The notes: a model not told the origin generated them from the letters alone. DNA of 64,000 nucleotides from Diadema setosum (GCF_964275005.1 NC_092706.1:26260942-26324941), one strand, 5' to 3'. Shown: positions 1-13,473, numbered from the stretch's first letter. Made by a program: numbers and translations.

Positions 1-3000
1 TGTTCAATGTATTGGAGACGATGTGTGTGGGGTGGAAGGGGGTGAGGAATCAATGGGAATATTACAAAAAAACAAAAAACAAAAACAAAAAACAATAACA
101 AAAACCCATGAAGCATGTCTGTAAACACAGACTTTATTGCATATTGCTGAGAGCTTAAGATCGTTTTCGCGTGGGATTTACTTCGTGGAAAACTTTTTCG
201 AAAACATTGTGCTGAAAAAAACAACAACAACATTTAGATTGAGCGTAGCAAAGTAGCAGTATACATGTATAAGATTGATTGAGAAATAGGTTGGGATTAT
301 CATTACTGTCTTGTCTAGTTTCGAGTTCGTCATAATTATAGTCTTGTATGCATTATTTTTTCTATTTTTTTTTTTCTGTATCACTTTCATATCACTTTAC
401 TGACTTCGTTTATTTCTCTGCATCCAATTAATAAAAACCAGTGTGTATTGCACATTCTTGTGAAATATCAAAAATAAATGATTGAACTCACATGTGTAAA
501 GAAATAAATACCATAACGTTCATTAATTATCATTTCACGTTCAAACCTCACTCTATTAAAGGGAGAGAGAGAGAAAAAAAAAAGAATGCAATCGGAATAA
601 AAGTTAAGAAACGGCTTCACAACTGATTTTCTATGATTGTTTTAGAATAACTGAAGATCGCCTTGACTAAAGTTCCCTTACAGAAGGCATGGTGGTATGT
701 GTTATTTTCCCTTTACATCTCGGTAACAGATCGGCAATGAAATCATTCAAAAATATATTTATATCTCATACAATCATACCTATATACACTTAGTATGCAA
801 TAATACATGTAGATTATGTACTACTGCAGTACCTCACAAAGTGTTGTAGATTTCCCATTTAGAAAGGACGACACATTAGGCTATTCATGGAAGGTATTAC
901 TTTTGGAACGAATCATACGCTTTCCTCAATAAGGTCAGAAATGGTTTCACTAATCTTGGATAACATAGATCATATCCCATGGTATAAGCGTATAAACCAC
1001 TTGACGTTATCTTGCTATCCTTTTAAATTATGTCATGAACTGATCAACGACAAATTGATATCTAAAAAGCTTCTCACGACACCATACTCATTGGCAGCTA
1101 CGGACCGGACGGGTGTTCACGCTATGCCACAGGCTATCATATACAACTGTTGATTTTTTTTTTCTTCTCACCTCCCTCATTTTACCTAGAGGGGACCAAA
1201 ACACTGTCATCTACATTTCTTCCGATATAAACATTCTCACGGATTAGAAATACACAACTATCTACTGGATCGCAACAAAAAATAAATGTTAAAGGTCCTG
1301 TTTACCTTTGAAAGCAGTGATTTTAAAAATGTTTATGATATCACTTGTGATGCATATTGTGTAGGTCAGTTGTATCACAAAACATCATACTATATATAAT
1401 TTTCCCAATAAAGCCCAACATAATAACGAGATATCACTATTTTTCTCATCAAACCGTAACTGTAGACGGTTTAATCTGGAAACATTTCTATTATAACTAT
1501 TGTTCACATGTTGTATATTTAACAATACTTAACAATAGTTATGCTGGTTCAAATTTTTCACATTGGTTGTTTCTGTCCTTAAACTCACATTTTACAACTA
1601 TTTTGAAGCAGTAAAACTGGGATTTTGTTCCACCTGTAAATGGTAAATTACTTTAGCTGACGCTGTGATGTTCCTACGATGTTCTAAAAAAATAGAAATG
1701 ACTGTGCCAAAAGCTTGTGTGAATTTGAATGATTAAAATCCTTCTTTGTTAATACGCAAGAGGCCTTCGATTGAAGACTAACAAACGAGCTCGGTAAAGG
1801 CAGCTGAGATCACAGTATTTCACAAGACCATAGCTGTGACCTTCAAAGTTTTGCTTGCATTTATATAATCTTATGCTAGGATTGCTTTTTAGGTAACATT
1901 GTGATTTCCATGCGCAGACTTATATGAAAGTCTCGTGAAAGGACATCATAACGAAAACAGCAGACCTGTAAATCACTCGTATACTGAGTATACATGGACG
2001 TTTTTTCGGGGTGTAATTTAGCCTTCTGCAATACTGTGATGAAAAGCATTGTTTGTTGATATAGGCGTATAGACAGCGAAGGGAGGAGACTAAACCGAGT
2101 TGTAATTGAAGATACGCTTCAGTTCAGTTCAACGTAGACCCAGCATTGTTACAGAACACGATTAGTCAGCAAGTGACGCGGATGTGCAATATTGAATAGA
2201 AAGAAACGGACACCAAGAAGTGATACCTAATAGCCGTGGTTAGAATCCCTTCTTGTCACCTCTGTGAGCAAGATAAACAGTGAAATATGATCAGAAGGAG
2301 TCAGAAATTTTCAATATCGACGCAGGACGTGTAGCACTTGCTATGGCGATCGTTGTATGTACTGCACACAGTTTTCCGCAGTGACGAACTACTGTACAGT
2401 TGTGAAATATTTAAGCGTACGTAGAAACGGAGCGGACTACGGACGCTGTACACTCGGAGACGGATCGGGAGGCGGGGTTGGCAAGCCAGCTATCGCGGGT
2501 AAAAATAATTATTCTCGACCTATACCGGTGAAGCTGAGCGTAATCAATTTCCAAGGACCTGCTGGTCAAAATTTACGCGAAAACCTTGGGCATTTCATCT
2601 GCATCTACTTTCACTGAGCGGAGCTGCGAACGAGTTTCGGTATATAGTTTCCCAGAGGCATACATTTCCATCTCCATTTTTACAGTAAGTATATGCAGTA
2701 CGTGGAGATATATAACTCTACGTTGGCCATGCTGCACCGTGTATGTTGCCGAAATCGGTGCATAATACATGAATAGCTATAGTACCTTATTATCCCAACG
2801 ATCTTGATTTACATGTAGTATTGTCTCACTGAAATGTACGCGACATATTATGCAGTGTATTTTTCCAAGATGACCTGTGCTCTGTGGTATATACGAGTGT
2901 ATACCTGTGTCTTGTGTCAGTATACGCAGCGCAACTTGTCAACATGGACAATGTGCCCTTGCTATATAACGAGTAAATTTTATCTCCTGTCTGTATAAGT

Positions 3001-3651
3001 CCCAAAACGTTTGAATGTACATGATGATTTGTTTTGAATGTTGTATCGATCACGACAAAAACCTGAGTTATACTATAAAATACGTTATGAAGGGTACGTT
3101 TCAAGATTATCAGTCGATCACTGCAGCGTCTGTCAAGCTCACATCCACATTTATAAGCCTATGACATTCATGACTGTATTCATTTGGCGCAGTGTACGTG
3201 CCGCTTTCAAAGGCAATAGTGTCACTCATGAAATTGCCCTTTGTTCTCTCAATTTGTATGAGTTTGTTTGCGAAACCCAGCCGTCGGGATGATATGATTT
3301 TCGATTAATATCTATCTATAAAGGTATTCTTATTAAAGCTCAAAGAATGACAGCACGTCGCGTCGCGTACACTCCCCGTGGGTGCTTGAGCCCACTCTGG
3401 AGATCGTAAAGACAACATTGTTTGTGACAAAAATCGTTATGGATTAATTCGAACACATGAATTCTAGCTTCGTACTTTTGTGTGGAGCCGTATTACAACG
3501 TGGGTCTGAGTATTGAGCTATCGAACATCAATGGGTACTATACATTATGTACCATAGCTGTTCCAATGCGTAGAAATCTATCAACAATTTGCTGTGCTTT
3601 TATTTGGTTTAAGAGAAGAATAATCAAATTTATTACTAACTGTAGCTGTAC
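1..3651. other. Gene-free AT-rich sequence
   Basis: I see no coding region, RNA gene or recognisable repeat here beyond short A-rich and T-rich runs, for example near 65-105. Open frames are all under 100 codons and show no known domain. It could hold untranslated first exons of the TRIM gene downstream, but no splice site here is convincing enough to call. Confidence 0.5.
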
Positions 3652-4040
3652 TTAGAGGGATGGTACAGTGTGTATATAGTATTGGTGGAGCCAAGGATTG
3701 GGCTAACTTTTTGCGAGATATACTAAGAAACCACTCATGAAATAGTACAGAGCATACCATTTTAAGAGTAATTCAAAGTTTATTTGATGACAGTCAGTTT
3801 TGGAATGGCTGAGACATCCAAAAACAAAGTAAAACAAAGCGACAGTAATAAAAGGTGGGTCCCACTCGGCTCTGTTTTGGATATCTCAGCCAGTTCAAAA
3901 TCAATTTTCACCAAATAAACGTTGAATTCCTCTTAGAATATACTTCTTTCACATTATTCATAAGAGGTTTCTTATTATCTCACCAAATTATGTTAGAAAC
4001 CTGAAGTTAAGACTCGACCAAAACTATCCGATCCCGTTAA
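3652..4040. repeat. TTAA-type fold-back element
   Basis: The two halves are degenerate inverted copies. The left half (about 3680-3800) reads, in reverse complement, like the right half (about 3890-4030): both carry a segment similar to CAAATAAACTTTGAATT, then ATGAGTGGTTTCTTA, then ATCTCGC/ATCTCAC. The outer ends are TTAGAGGGATGG and, in reverse complement, TTAACGGGATCG. This suggests an old non-autonomous element with a TTAA target (piggyBac or Kolobok type). A single arm of the same family lies at about 14033-14237. No coding capacity is visible. Confidence 0.6.
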
Positions 4041-6281
4041 GTATAGGCCTACAAACGTTGTGTTTTAAGTTTCTAAGAGTTGAATCAGTTTCAGTCCCGA
4101 CGCCAATCAATAAATTTTCCATTCGAAAAAAAAAAAAATGTATTCAGCTAGCCTGATGTGTCGAAAAGACAAGATAAGGTCTAACGGTATTGATCTGCAG
4201 TTGGATGTATCAATGGACATGGAGTTATAAGCATAATGCAGAATATGTACACTGTATGCAGACCGAAACAGCGGTGTAATGGGAATTAAGAGGTAGATGA
4301 ATAGATGGATAGATAGGTTGATACATGTCGACATAGAAAGAGAGGGAGAGAGAGAGAGAGAGGATGTAACTAAGGCTGGAGTATACACCGTTTGTAACAC
4401 CCATCAATCTGATATTCAGTCAATACAACGTACAATGATCGGAATTCAGGACTATCAGATGTTATAGGCTATTCCAAAAGAGTTCCCTAACATTGCGGCG
4501 TGTTTAGTTAAGTAGGGAGGGAAACACTTAACCCCATCGTCTTCCCAAAACAGCAAACAGCAGCAACCACTGCACGAGAAAATGAAAAGAAACGATGTTC
4601 GAGTTTCGATTCTAAAACAGACGATGAAAGTTAGGAATATAATGACAATATGCAGTCATTTTATTTGATTACTGGTAGGCCGTATCAAAATGCGATTTGT
4701 CAGACGGAAGTAAATACTTTTCGACCCTTGTCATTTACAATGCTGGGATGGGGATTCCCTAACGGTATTCATTTCAATACATTGCCATTAACTATATTTC
4801 CTCTGCGGTTCTGCTTCAGTTCTCTCCCCCTTTTATACAACGTCATGTACAGTGTAGTAAGATTTTTTTTTTTGAGGAGTGTTTTATTCTTTTCGCGCAA
4901 GTGTAGAAATATTGAGGTTGGTTTTGACGTTTCCTCTTTGAAAAGTTATCATGAGAAAGAGTTTAACCCTTCTCAAGTTTACATCCTGATATAGTTCAAT
5001 TTTCTCTGAGACGAGCCATGTCCTATAGCAATATGTTTTCCCTGTTGCTATACTCTTAGTAGGAGAGCACAAAGTCGGAAACGTTCAAGATCTAGGTTTC
5101 TAGACGACCAATTCGAGGGAAATAATCGATTGCATTCTGTGTCAAGTTGAAGTGAATAGTGAATAGGGTCATTCATCACTTCACGAAGTTGTACCCAACA
5201 ATGCAGGGTACATTTTGTACCTTTTTGTCATTGTTGGGCGTCGTGAATCCTGTCGCACAAAAGGCTGAAATGAGTGCTTAATCGTGGTCATGAATAAGTC
5301 GCAATGGCCTGTTTTACTGAGAACATAGAACTGCTCGTTGCGAAAGTCTGTCGTTAGGCGGTTCAGAGGATGCCCCATTTGTACGCTATAGTAATAGATG
5401 TCGTTGTATACTCGAAAATGACAAGACGTATACCAGCTAGTCTATACTGTAATAACCTAATGTAGATACGAGGTAAAGGAGGTCTAATGGAATAATTTGA
5501 TCGAGCCTGTATCTGTATGTGTGTCCAGCTTCCCTCGATATTTGCCTCACTCTCGGAGTGGGAGAAACTGTCTTGTTCGCGTTAGATTTTCGTGTTTTGT
5601 TGCTGTTTTCTTGCTATGATCCGTTTGTCAGTATTCACATCTTGTACACTGTAATCTCAATTACGAACCTTTATAGTCTGAGCTACACAAAACTTCATAA
5701 AGATCTCTTGATATTATGCTCTGAAAAAAAGTGGGCCTCGTTATGACGGCTTCTCTGCCTATTGATCAGTTACGCATTCGAAATTCCAGAAAAATCCGAC
5801 GTATTGATGAAGACGTACTAGTGCCCTTTAAGTACCACTGGGAGTCTTTTGTGTGGCCCTTTAAGAGGTAAAGGTTGGCAAATCATCGATTTTTTTTCCC
5901 TCTGCGTTTGAGTGAAAGGCAATGGAAGATAAGTTGTAGGTATTCGACGTGCGAACCAATTTGAGTGCCGGTGATGTAATGCAATTGTAAGTAGAATTGT
6001 CCACCAGATAAAGATAGAACCACTTATACTGTCGCTTTCATGCTTTTCATAATCACTCCGTTCAGACAACAACCTGTGAGCAGAGGGCGACCCATTGCAG
6101 GTCCTATTACGTTTATATCTGGTCATATTACCATCTTTCACACAATTTGCTACAAGTCGTCTGCGAATTCGAACAAAGCTCAGCGTGTCTTCATTACGCG
6201 GCGCTCAGTGTAAAGTGCATGGTGAGAAATATGCAAGTCCGCTAGAGCTCGTTGCTAGCGGTTTCGACTTTCGTTTAATTG
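4041..6281. other. Gene-free sequence upstream of the TRIM gene
   Basis: There is a short GA-rich run at about 4337-4362. No domain-bearing open frame was found. Around 6000-6450 the base composition is less AT-rich than the flanks, which with the X-box next to it suggests a promoter or first-exon zone. Confidence 0.4.
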
Positions 6282-6295
6282 GTTGCCATGGCAAC
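6282..6295. promoter_or_regulatory. Perfect palindromic X-box (RFX-type site)
   Basis: GTTGCCATGGCAAC is a full 14-bp inverted repeat that matches the RFX-factor X-box pattern (two GTTGCC/GGCAAC half-sites with no spacer). It is preceded by an inverted CCAAT-like TAATTGG. It lies about 1.45 kb upstream of the TRIM start codon. Binding is inferred from the motif only. Confidence 0.5.
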
Positions 6296-6897
6296 GAAAC
6301 GCTAACAGCATGCCTGACAGCGTCTTTGTTGTCGAGGGATAGGTGGCTTTGTTGTATATGCTCCGATCCCGTGTATTCAGTACTCAGCGGGAAATATCAA
6401 CAGTATAGGCTGTATTGTTATTTCCCTGTCTGCCAATATTGACTCTTGCGTTTAGCTATTGTGGCTCATCCATAAAGGGAGAGCACGGTACATTGCCTAT
6501 AACTGACTTCTGTTGATTTGAAACGCCTGATTAGTGACTCGTAATGACACAGTCACCTATATAGGCATATATCGTCGTATGCCAGTGAGGAATATTTAAT
6601 GAACATGTACATAGTCAATAATCGTAAAGTGAAGAGACTCGAGTGAAGAAAATAATTGACTGTGTATGCGTTACAAAGTGAGTGTATCAGCATAAGACTA
6701 ATTGTTACTACAATAACAATTTATTCTAGTGTTATATTGCGAGCTGCCAGGTACTACATAAAATTAATGCATTGTGAATGTTGTACAATATAATTATAAC
6801 TTTGATACAATGTACGTCTTGCTTTGTAACTGAAGAGGAGGATAAGCTCTCTTTTGCAAAAAAAAAAAAAACAAAAACAAAAAAACATGCATGCATT

Positions 6898-7070
6898 ATG
6901 GGTGCACGTCACGAGTCCGACACCCACGAGTCATACAGCCCACGAGTCATACAGCCCACGAGCGCGACACTAGGCAAACAAGGCCCATGAGTCCAACACT
7001 ACGCAAACAAGGCCCAAAGGTTGTACACCAGGCAAAAAAGGCCTACAAATACGTATGAGTCCGATATTTA
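6898..7070 (+). repeat. Partial copy of a CACGAGTCATACAGCCC fold-back repeat
   Basis: The sequence starts GGGTGCACGTCACGAGTC and then iterates CACGAGTCATACAGCCC and GGCAAACAAGGCCC blocks. A longer copy with the same terminus in inverted orientation lies at about 40680-40985. Only one end is present here, so this is a truncated copy. It has no coding capacity. Confidence 0.65.
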
Positions 7071-7684
7071 GTCTGGAAAACAGACCATCCAAATCCACGG
7101 AATAAATAGATTATAATGAGGATATATCAATATGTGCTTGATTGGCATCATTCTTTCTATGATGACATGATACTATATGAATTTTCGGCGGCTACTGGGT
7201 GCGGAGTTACAGCTCCTGGGATGGATGCCAAGCCGTTATTGAATCGTCATCTGTGAGACTTTGGAAGCGGCAATGATGAGCGGGAGGGAATAAAGCAAGC
7301 CTTCAGGGATGTTTATCAACTCCGCATTTGAACTTTGGATCGGAAACAAAGTATCACGGTATCTGGCATGGGCAAGCCCTCACGTTGATAATTTTAATTT
7401 TGGGAGTTTTATGGAAGTGCATTTAACGAATGTAACCGTTCCCACCCCATTCCATACCACCTTTAATCAAAACAATAATTCTTTATTTCTATTATTCTGT
7501 TATTTTGTTTTGTGTACACCAAACTAGTATGACTGTCATGTGCTTTGGACTGTATGAAACCTAAAGAAATTTTATAAGTTCGATATATTTCACCAGATTT
7601 ATCACTGAGTCATGCAGTAATTATGATGTTTGATATTGATTATTAATAACGAATACATATTATTACTTTTACTCTCTTTTTAAG
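7071..7684. other. Sequence immediately upstream of the TRIM exon
   Basis: No repeat or gene is recognised. It ends in a pyrimidine-rich run (TTACTTTTACTCTCTTTT) followed by AAG at 7682-7684. This reads well as an intron 3' end, so the TRIM 5' untranslated exon probably starts at 7685 and an upstream non-coding exon probably exists elsewhere. Confidence 0.4.
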
Positions 7685-7735
7685 ATACTTCAGGTGAATA
7701 ACTTCGGTGTGGAGACTGTCGACTGACGTCCAAAC

Positions 7736-9757
7736 ATGGCGGCAGAGACGGATCCAGCCAGCCCAGAGCATGACATCCACAGCGTCCAGTTCATGGAGGA
7801 ATTCACGACTTGTCCGTTGTGTGAGCGCGACTACGAGGATGCTCGCATGTTGCCATGCCTACACACGTACTGCAAGAGCTGCATCGAGAAGCAGCAAAAA
7901 CAAAATGGCGGGCTGTTCAAGTGCGAGCTCTGCCGAGACGGGACGTCGGTGAAGATGAAAGCGGGAGAGCTCCCGATCAACGCGATGGTGGCGAAGATGA
8001 AGTCACTGCTGCTCGGTGATCAAGGGGAGTCGAGCACGGAATCGGAGTCGGACACAAGCGTGACGGAGAAGACATGCACGTCATGCGAAAAGGGGAATAC
8101 TGCCACTAGTCGCTGTCAAGACTGTCGAGAGTTTATGTGTAAGACGTGTTTTCGGGCGCACCAAAGTATCAAGGTCCTGCGTGATCACACCATCCTTACT
8201 ATGGAGGAATGGCAGAAATTAAAAGAAAAGGACCCACAGGTTGACGAGACAGACGGTGTAACCAAGTTGTGTGGAGAGCACAAGGAACCAATCTCGTTAT
8301 TCTGTGACAAATGCAGTGCGTTAGCTTGTAGTGACTGCGTGGTGCTGTACCACAAGGGGCAGAAGCATCGTTGTCTAGCGATCAAAGACGCTGCCGTTGC
8401 CAGGAAACAGCAACTGGAAACGACGATCAGCGAGGCACAGCAGACGGCTGCTAAGTTTCGCGGTGCTTGGGAAATCCTCGAGAAGACTCGTGGAGAGCTG
8501 AAAGGGAGCGCCGAACAGCTCCGGACGGAGATCAAGGATGCCATCAAAGGCGAAAAGGACGATTTAGAGGACCGTCAGAATCGCTACTTGGGAAACGTCG
8601 ACACCGCTGAAAAGAAAAATGACGGCAAAATCGAAGGTTTGATTGATAAAGTTGAAATGGCGCTGGAAAAGCTTGTTACAGCCTTTGAGCTTGGTGAAAG
8701 TGTTTTAGACTTTGGTGATGATTACCACCTCCTGTCTCTTGACCTCGCGTTGCGATCGAGGCTCGATGTCCTGAAGAAGCTCCAGCCCACGCTACCGACG
8801 GAGGACCTGAGCATCATCGACCTGGTAGAGATCACGGGGGAGGAGGGGGTAGAGCAGGAGGAGGAGGATGGACCAAAGAGTGAGTCCACGGAGTCAGCGG
8901 ATGATGAGAGTGAAGACTTGGGACCCATCTGGGAGCTGGCGACAACTATTGGATCGGCAGGCTCGAAGGAAGGTCAGTTTGATTGGTGCCGAGGTGTGTC
9001 TGTGTCCTTAGATGGACACACCGTCGTCGCCGACTGGGGCAACGATCGCGTGCAGGTACTCGACCGCGATGGTAAGTTCCTCTGCCTCCTGAACTCGGAC
9101 AAGAAGCCGGACGGCAAGCTGTCCATGCCGCAGGATGTCGCCTGTCTCCCCGACGGGCGATTCGTCGCCGTCGACAAGTCGAAGTTTGTTCGCATATACG
9201 ACCCGCAAGGACGATTCTACCTCCGCTTCGAGACATCCAGCAAAGACGAGGATGTGAAGATGTTGGAAGTCGAACTCTCGTGCGTAACAGTCGATCGCCG
9301 GAGCCGCATTCTCGTCGGCGATTGCAAACGCAACGTCATCACGTTCCACTATACGGACGGCACGCTGCTGAAGACCCTCCCAGTCGTCGGGCCCAGCCAC
9401 CTCGCCACCGACCTCCTCGACCGCATCGTCGTCAGCTGTCCCCGGAAGCAGAAGATCCGCATCATGACGAAGGACGGAAAGCTGCTCATGGCGGTGGATT
9501 CCTTCGGCGAGAGGGGTAAACTGAAGCCCAGCGGGGTCTGCTGCGACAGTGACAACAACATCTACGTGGTCCACAAGGAGCGGGGAGGGGAGAAGGGGGT
9601 CCACATGTACGACAACAAAGGAAGATACGTCGCCTGCGTAGCCACGGCATTCCGAGAGCCATTCGACGTGTGTCTTTCCGCCGAGGGATACGTGGTCGTG
9701 TCCGACGAGGACACGGTGAAAGTTTTTCGTCGAAAGACTAAAGACAAGAACTCATAG
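7736..9757 (+). CDS. TRIM-family RING/B-box/coiled-coil protein with NHL-type C terminus
   Basis: A single intact coding exon of 673 aa. The RING finger spans residues 26-66 (C26, C29, C41, H43, C46, C49, C63, C66). B-box 1 runs 114-151 (C114, C117, C127, C130, C135, C138, H142, H151) and B-box 2 runs 179-211 (C179, H182, C190, C193, C198, C201, H206, H211). A charged coiled coil covers about 215-320 and an acidic linker about 365-395. Repeated six-bladed-propeller-like units follow from about 398 to 665 (for example the DWGNDRVQVLDRDGKFL unit). This is the TRIM2/3/71-like class: RING E3 ubiquitin ligases, in which NHL propellers bind RNA or protein partners. The ATG at 7736 is the first in frame after a likely splice acceptor at 7683-7684. 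The coding part is clearly GC-richer than its flanks. All zinc ligands are present, so it looks functional. The exact orthologue is not assigned; invertebrate deuterostomes carry large expanded sets of such genes. Confidence 0.93.
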   Translation: MAAETDPASPEHDIHSVQFMEEFTTCPLCERDYEDARMLPCLHTYCKSCIEKQQKQNGGLFKCELCRDGTSVKMKAGELPINAMVAKMKSLLLGDQGESSTESESDTSVTEKTCTSCEKGNTATSRCQDCREFMCKTCFRAHQSIKVLRDHTILTMEEWQKLKEKDPQVDETDGVTKLCGEHKEPISLFCDKCSALACSDCVVLYHKGQKHRCLAIKDAAVARKQQLETTISEAQQTAAKFRGAWEILEKTRGELKGSAEQLRTEIKDAIKGEKDDLEDRQNRYLGNVDTAEKKNDGKIEGLIDKVEMALEKLVTAFELGESVLDFGDDYHLLSLDLALRSRLDVLKKLQPTLPTEDLSIIDLVEITGEEGVEQEEEDGPKSESTESADDESEDLGPIWELATTIGSAGSKEGQFDWCRGVSVSLDGHTVVADWGNDRVQVLDRDGKFLCLLNSDKKPDGKLSMPQDVACLPDGRFVAVDKSKFVRIYDPQGRFYLRFETSSKDEDVKMLEVELSCVTVDRRSRILVGDCKRNVITFHYTDGTLLKTLPVVGPSHLATDLLDRIVVSCPRKQKIRIMTKDGKLLMAVDSFGERGKLKPSGVCCDSDNNIYVVHKERGGEKGVHMYDNKGRYVACVATAFREPFDVCLSAEGYVVVSDEDTVKVFRRKTKDKNS

Positions 9758-12700
9758 ATAGGGAAATTGAATATTTGTCATGGATGACTGCGTGGCTCTT
9801 TTTTCTTTTTTTTTTTGGAAAGATGTGCAAAGGTTGGAAATGCCGCCAGCTACAACGTGCTAATATATTATCGTATTCGGACACGGTATATATTAGTGAC
9901 ATTTAGTGGGAAGAGAGTGGACATGTCTTGGTGACTTGCACTTAGGTATGATAATTCACCAAAGTTCTAGCTCATTAGCATTTTCTCATGTTGACTTTTG
10001 GTAGTGACGCTGTTATAGATTCTTAGTCACTTTTACACACTGCCCGTATTGTACCGCCAGGTGGCGTCATCAAAGTTCTAATACAGTACGCTACTTTTTT
10101 ATCGCATCCGTCGTTTAGTGTTGGCACTAATCCTATGGCAATCATTTCACACCTTTGACACTCTATATAAAATAACAGATCTATCTAATCCATTACTATT
10201 AATGCTAATCTGATATTCATGAAACTGTAATTCTTCTGCAAATGCAGTACAGGCTAATGTTGCATGAGAAACATAAAAAAAAAAAAAACAGGATGGAATG
10301 ATGTGCATCAAAACAAGTCAAATTACTCCTTCATCAGCCCAGTAAGTTTCCGGCGTGCAGGCTGTACACCTGTTAATGTGATGTGACACTGGTAAAGCTC
10401 ATACCCGTTTGCATGTAGTGTTGATAGTGATACACTGACTTTGAAGTGTTAAAAAGGGAGAGTGATTAATGCGTGTAACACAATAAAGTGGAAGTAGCTG
10501 GTATTATCCGAAGCTTCCTTTAACGTCAATCTAAATGACTGTCACATACATCGTATTGACTGCAATATTTTGCGAGGTACATAACAATCATCAATAATTA
10601 GCCATTCGTCGTATTATTGTACACCTAAGTGTAATAATACATTGTTCATGTACTATTTGATTCAAAGAATGTTTTGGAAAGTATTCGAAGGATACATTGT
10701 ACATGTTTCTCTGAAATATACCTGTATTTCGATAAATTTTCATTTCATTCATAATTATGCATGCATATCGCGTCATGTACCCCTGCAAAGTATTCTTATG
10801 TACGTATTCAAAAAATAACGCCCTTGTTTCTATTATTTATTTATCTTGGGGTATCTGCAAGTGAAATGCATATCCGTAGTGCAATGATGATGGCGTTTTA
10901 TCATGTCTGGACATCTTTAAAAGCGAGTACATTAATCATACGAGTGCGGAGACAGTCCTGTAAACTCTGATTTTGAAGTTATTAGTGTAGTGAAAATCAG
11001 CTCATTGTGTCAATATCTATAGCGCCTTGGGAGGCGCAAAAACTGAGTATTTGTGTATTCATTTCATTCGCGATTTAACCCTAGTAAAAATATTTCGGTG
11101 TCCAACTGAAGTTGAAGATATTCACTGCCCTAAAATTGGTGGTGTATGTAGTTGCCATGTCTTATCTTATTCTTTTAAATCAGCAGTGTTAATGGAAAAA
11201 AAAGTTAGTAAAGAATATGAACAAAGATAATGATCAGAAAGCCCCTCTTAACTCTTAGACTCTGTGTATGATATTGCAAATCACAATAAACTCTTACGAA
11301 GAAGTAAGATTCCGCCGTCCCTCGTCTTTGATTATCTGTAAGACAGAAAAAAAAAAATATCACAGATATTTCCCAATTTTTGGTATTAGGTAAAATAGAA
11401 AATTGTTACTTTCTCTCCAAGGCTTAAGAAATACAATTTTTACTTAATACATAGGGCACCGACCAGACAATTTTTCATTACCAACTCTGTTCAATCGGAA
11501 AAGTTTAATAGTGTTCTTCACATTTACATTGTTATACATTACTTGTGCCTGGTTATGGTCTAACTACGGTACAACATACGTAGAGGGCGCCGTAACGCAT
11601 TATTCAGCTAGAGCAAGCTGCTAGAGTCCATTATTGTGCATACGTCTATGTGGGGACTCTGTTCTGGAAGCAAAGAGCGATGGTGTGTTGAGACTTACAG
11701 GTTGTAATTAGCTATCATACTGGTCCATAACTGTGTTCCTCGTCACATTCCTCACAATGGCTGGCAATCTAAAAATACTGATGTGCTATCCGTGATGCGT
11801 AACATAGCCCCAACACGCTATGTAAAAATCTTAATGTCCTCTGAAGAAACATTAAATTATTATGAGGCGTGAGGTTGAGATGGTTAATGCGCAGTTTTAC
11901 TCAAAATTGTCACAGTGGTTGTCCTTCTTTTGCTAAACCTCTGTTTTGTGCTAGTGTATGATTAGTTTCCAATTTCATCATGTTCATTGTCCAACTAGAT
12001 AGGAAGCTGCTGTTTGTTTCCGTTATTTTAGCAAGCTGATGAAAATGGTTTAACCAGAAGAGATCTAAAAAGGTGGAAAACAAAATGAGTAGGTCAAGAT
12101 AAGCACGAGATGAGAAGGCATAACGCAATTTTCCTCCTTTTTAATTACTGTTTTTATGTGGATATCGCTATATAATATCGTGATTTTGAGTAGGCGATGG
12201 AAAACTTTGCTGAACATTGAATAATCTTCATGTATTTTCGAAGTGGAAAACCGCAGTTACATCGATCGCTAAAATTGTTTCTAAAGAGGATATGTCGTTT
12301 AGCAATCTAACAAGATCAGTAAGAAATATTGGACATTGTCAAGTGTGAAAGTGTTCCGTATAAGCAAATACAAATGTTGTAGTTTGTTTTAAGACCAATA
12401 GCACGGGAGTATATGAGGGTGTAATATTCTAAGGCATATTACAAGGTACTCTAACCCATCATGTGCCTTTGAAATATAAAAGCAGATCATTTTGTTTTTG
12501 TTTTCATTGACTGTTTGATATCAACTGTTAAAGGTAGCTGTACTGTTTGATTAATAATACATGTAGTTTATGGTCATTGATATCTTGTTTTTACTAATAT
12601 CTGTTAATGGTTCATTGTCTCTTGGTGGTATGAACGCTGCAGTCAAGATACTGTATAAGCAGTAAGATACCAATGCAAGACAAGCTAGTATGTGTTTCAT

Positions 12701-13400
12701 AATAGGCCTAATTACAGAAACGTGGAAGGCGCTTAAGTTGACGCTACTACTAGTATAGTGACACAGAGGTCTAGACATTATGTGTCTTTGTTGCTTGTAT
12801 TCCACCTATCTTATAATTCTAGAGCTGCTAAATTGCTAGCTGAGGAAAACTATCAGCGGCTTTCATATTACGCATGTGACTAAGTGCAACCTCGGTCAGA
12901 ATAATGGAGAACATAATAAATTTACGATATTCTGTAAATAAAAGCAAAATAATTAATAACAGAGATGCAAATGTATACATAATAGTAATACCCGTGAATA
13001 ATTATTATGATTGTTCTGTATTATGTGTTGAAGATTTCAAGCCAAGATTAATAATAGTATGCGCAAAACTATCTAATGTAATGCAAATTGAACAAAATAC
13101 CGCCATGAGTAATTCACTCTAATCATTTTGTCTCACGTGATTACACATTCATGTTATTTTTTGTATTATTCTTAAGTGAATGAAAATGGTGGCTAAATGA
13201 AATATTTCAATCGTATTTATGTGTGTACAAATAATATTTATCGACGAATCCCGATAATCTTTGCAGTAAACACTGTTTAAGCTCAAGTGATATTTTAGTG
13301 CATTCGAATTTATTCCGTGATGGATGAAGGCTCATTTCTAACGCATTAAACATTATGCCTTTCTATTCTTATCTATTTTCTACAATATCCCCACACTCTC
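9758..13400. other. TRIM 3' flank and intergenic sequence
   Basis: This stretch follows the TRIM stop codon. The only AATAAA polyadenylation signal I note within the first 800 bp is at 10482-10487, which would give a 3' UTR of about 750 bases. A CCGCCAGGTGGCG motif sits at 10054-10066. From 10.5 to 13.4 kb I see no gene, RNA or recognisable repeat. Confidence 0.4.
10482..10487 (+). other. Candidate polyadenylation signal of the TRIM gene
   Basis: AATAAA lies 725 bases after the TRIM stop codon, in a G/T-containing context. It is the nearest canonical hexamer downstream. Use is inferred. Confidence 0.35.
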
Positions 13401-13410
13401 CTACATACAT

Positions 13411-13415
13411 ACATA

Positions 13416-13473
<58 letters not shown>

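Noticed and set aside
2357-2770. Possible first exon of the TRIM gene in a slightly GC-richer stretch
   Set aside because: No convincing donor site or core promoter could be fixed. The X-box region near 6.3 kb is an equally good candidate.
9008-9604. 198-codon antisense frame across the TRIM gene
   Set aside because: It is a shadow of the GC-rich NHL coding region, with no domain and no independent start or splice signals.
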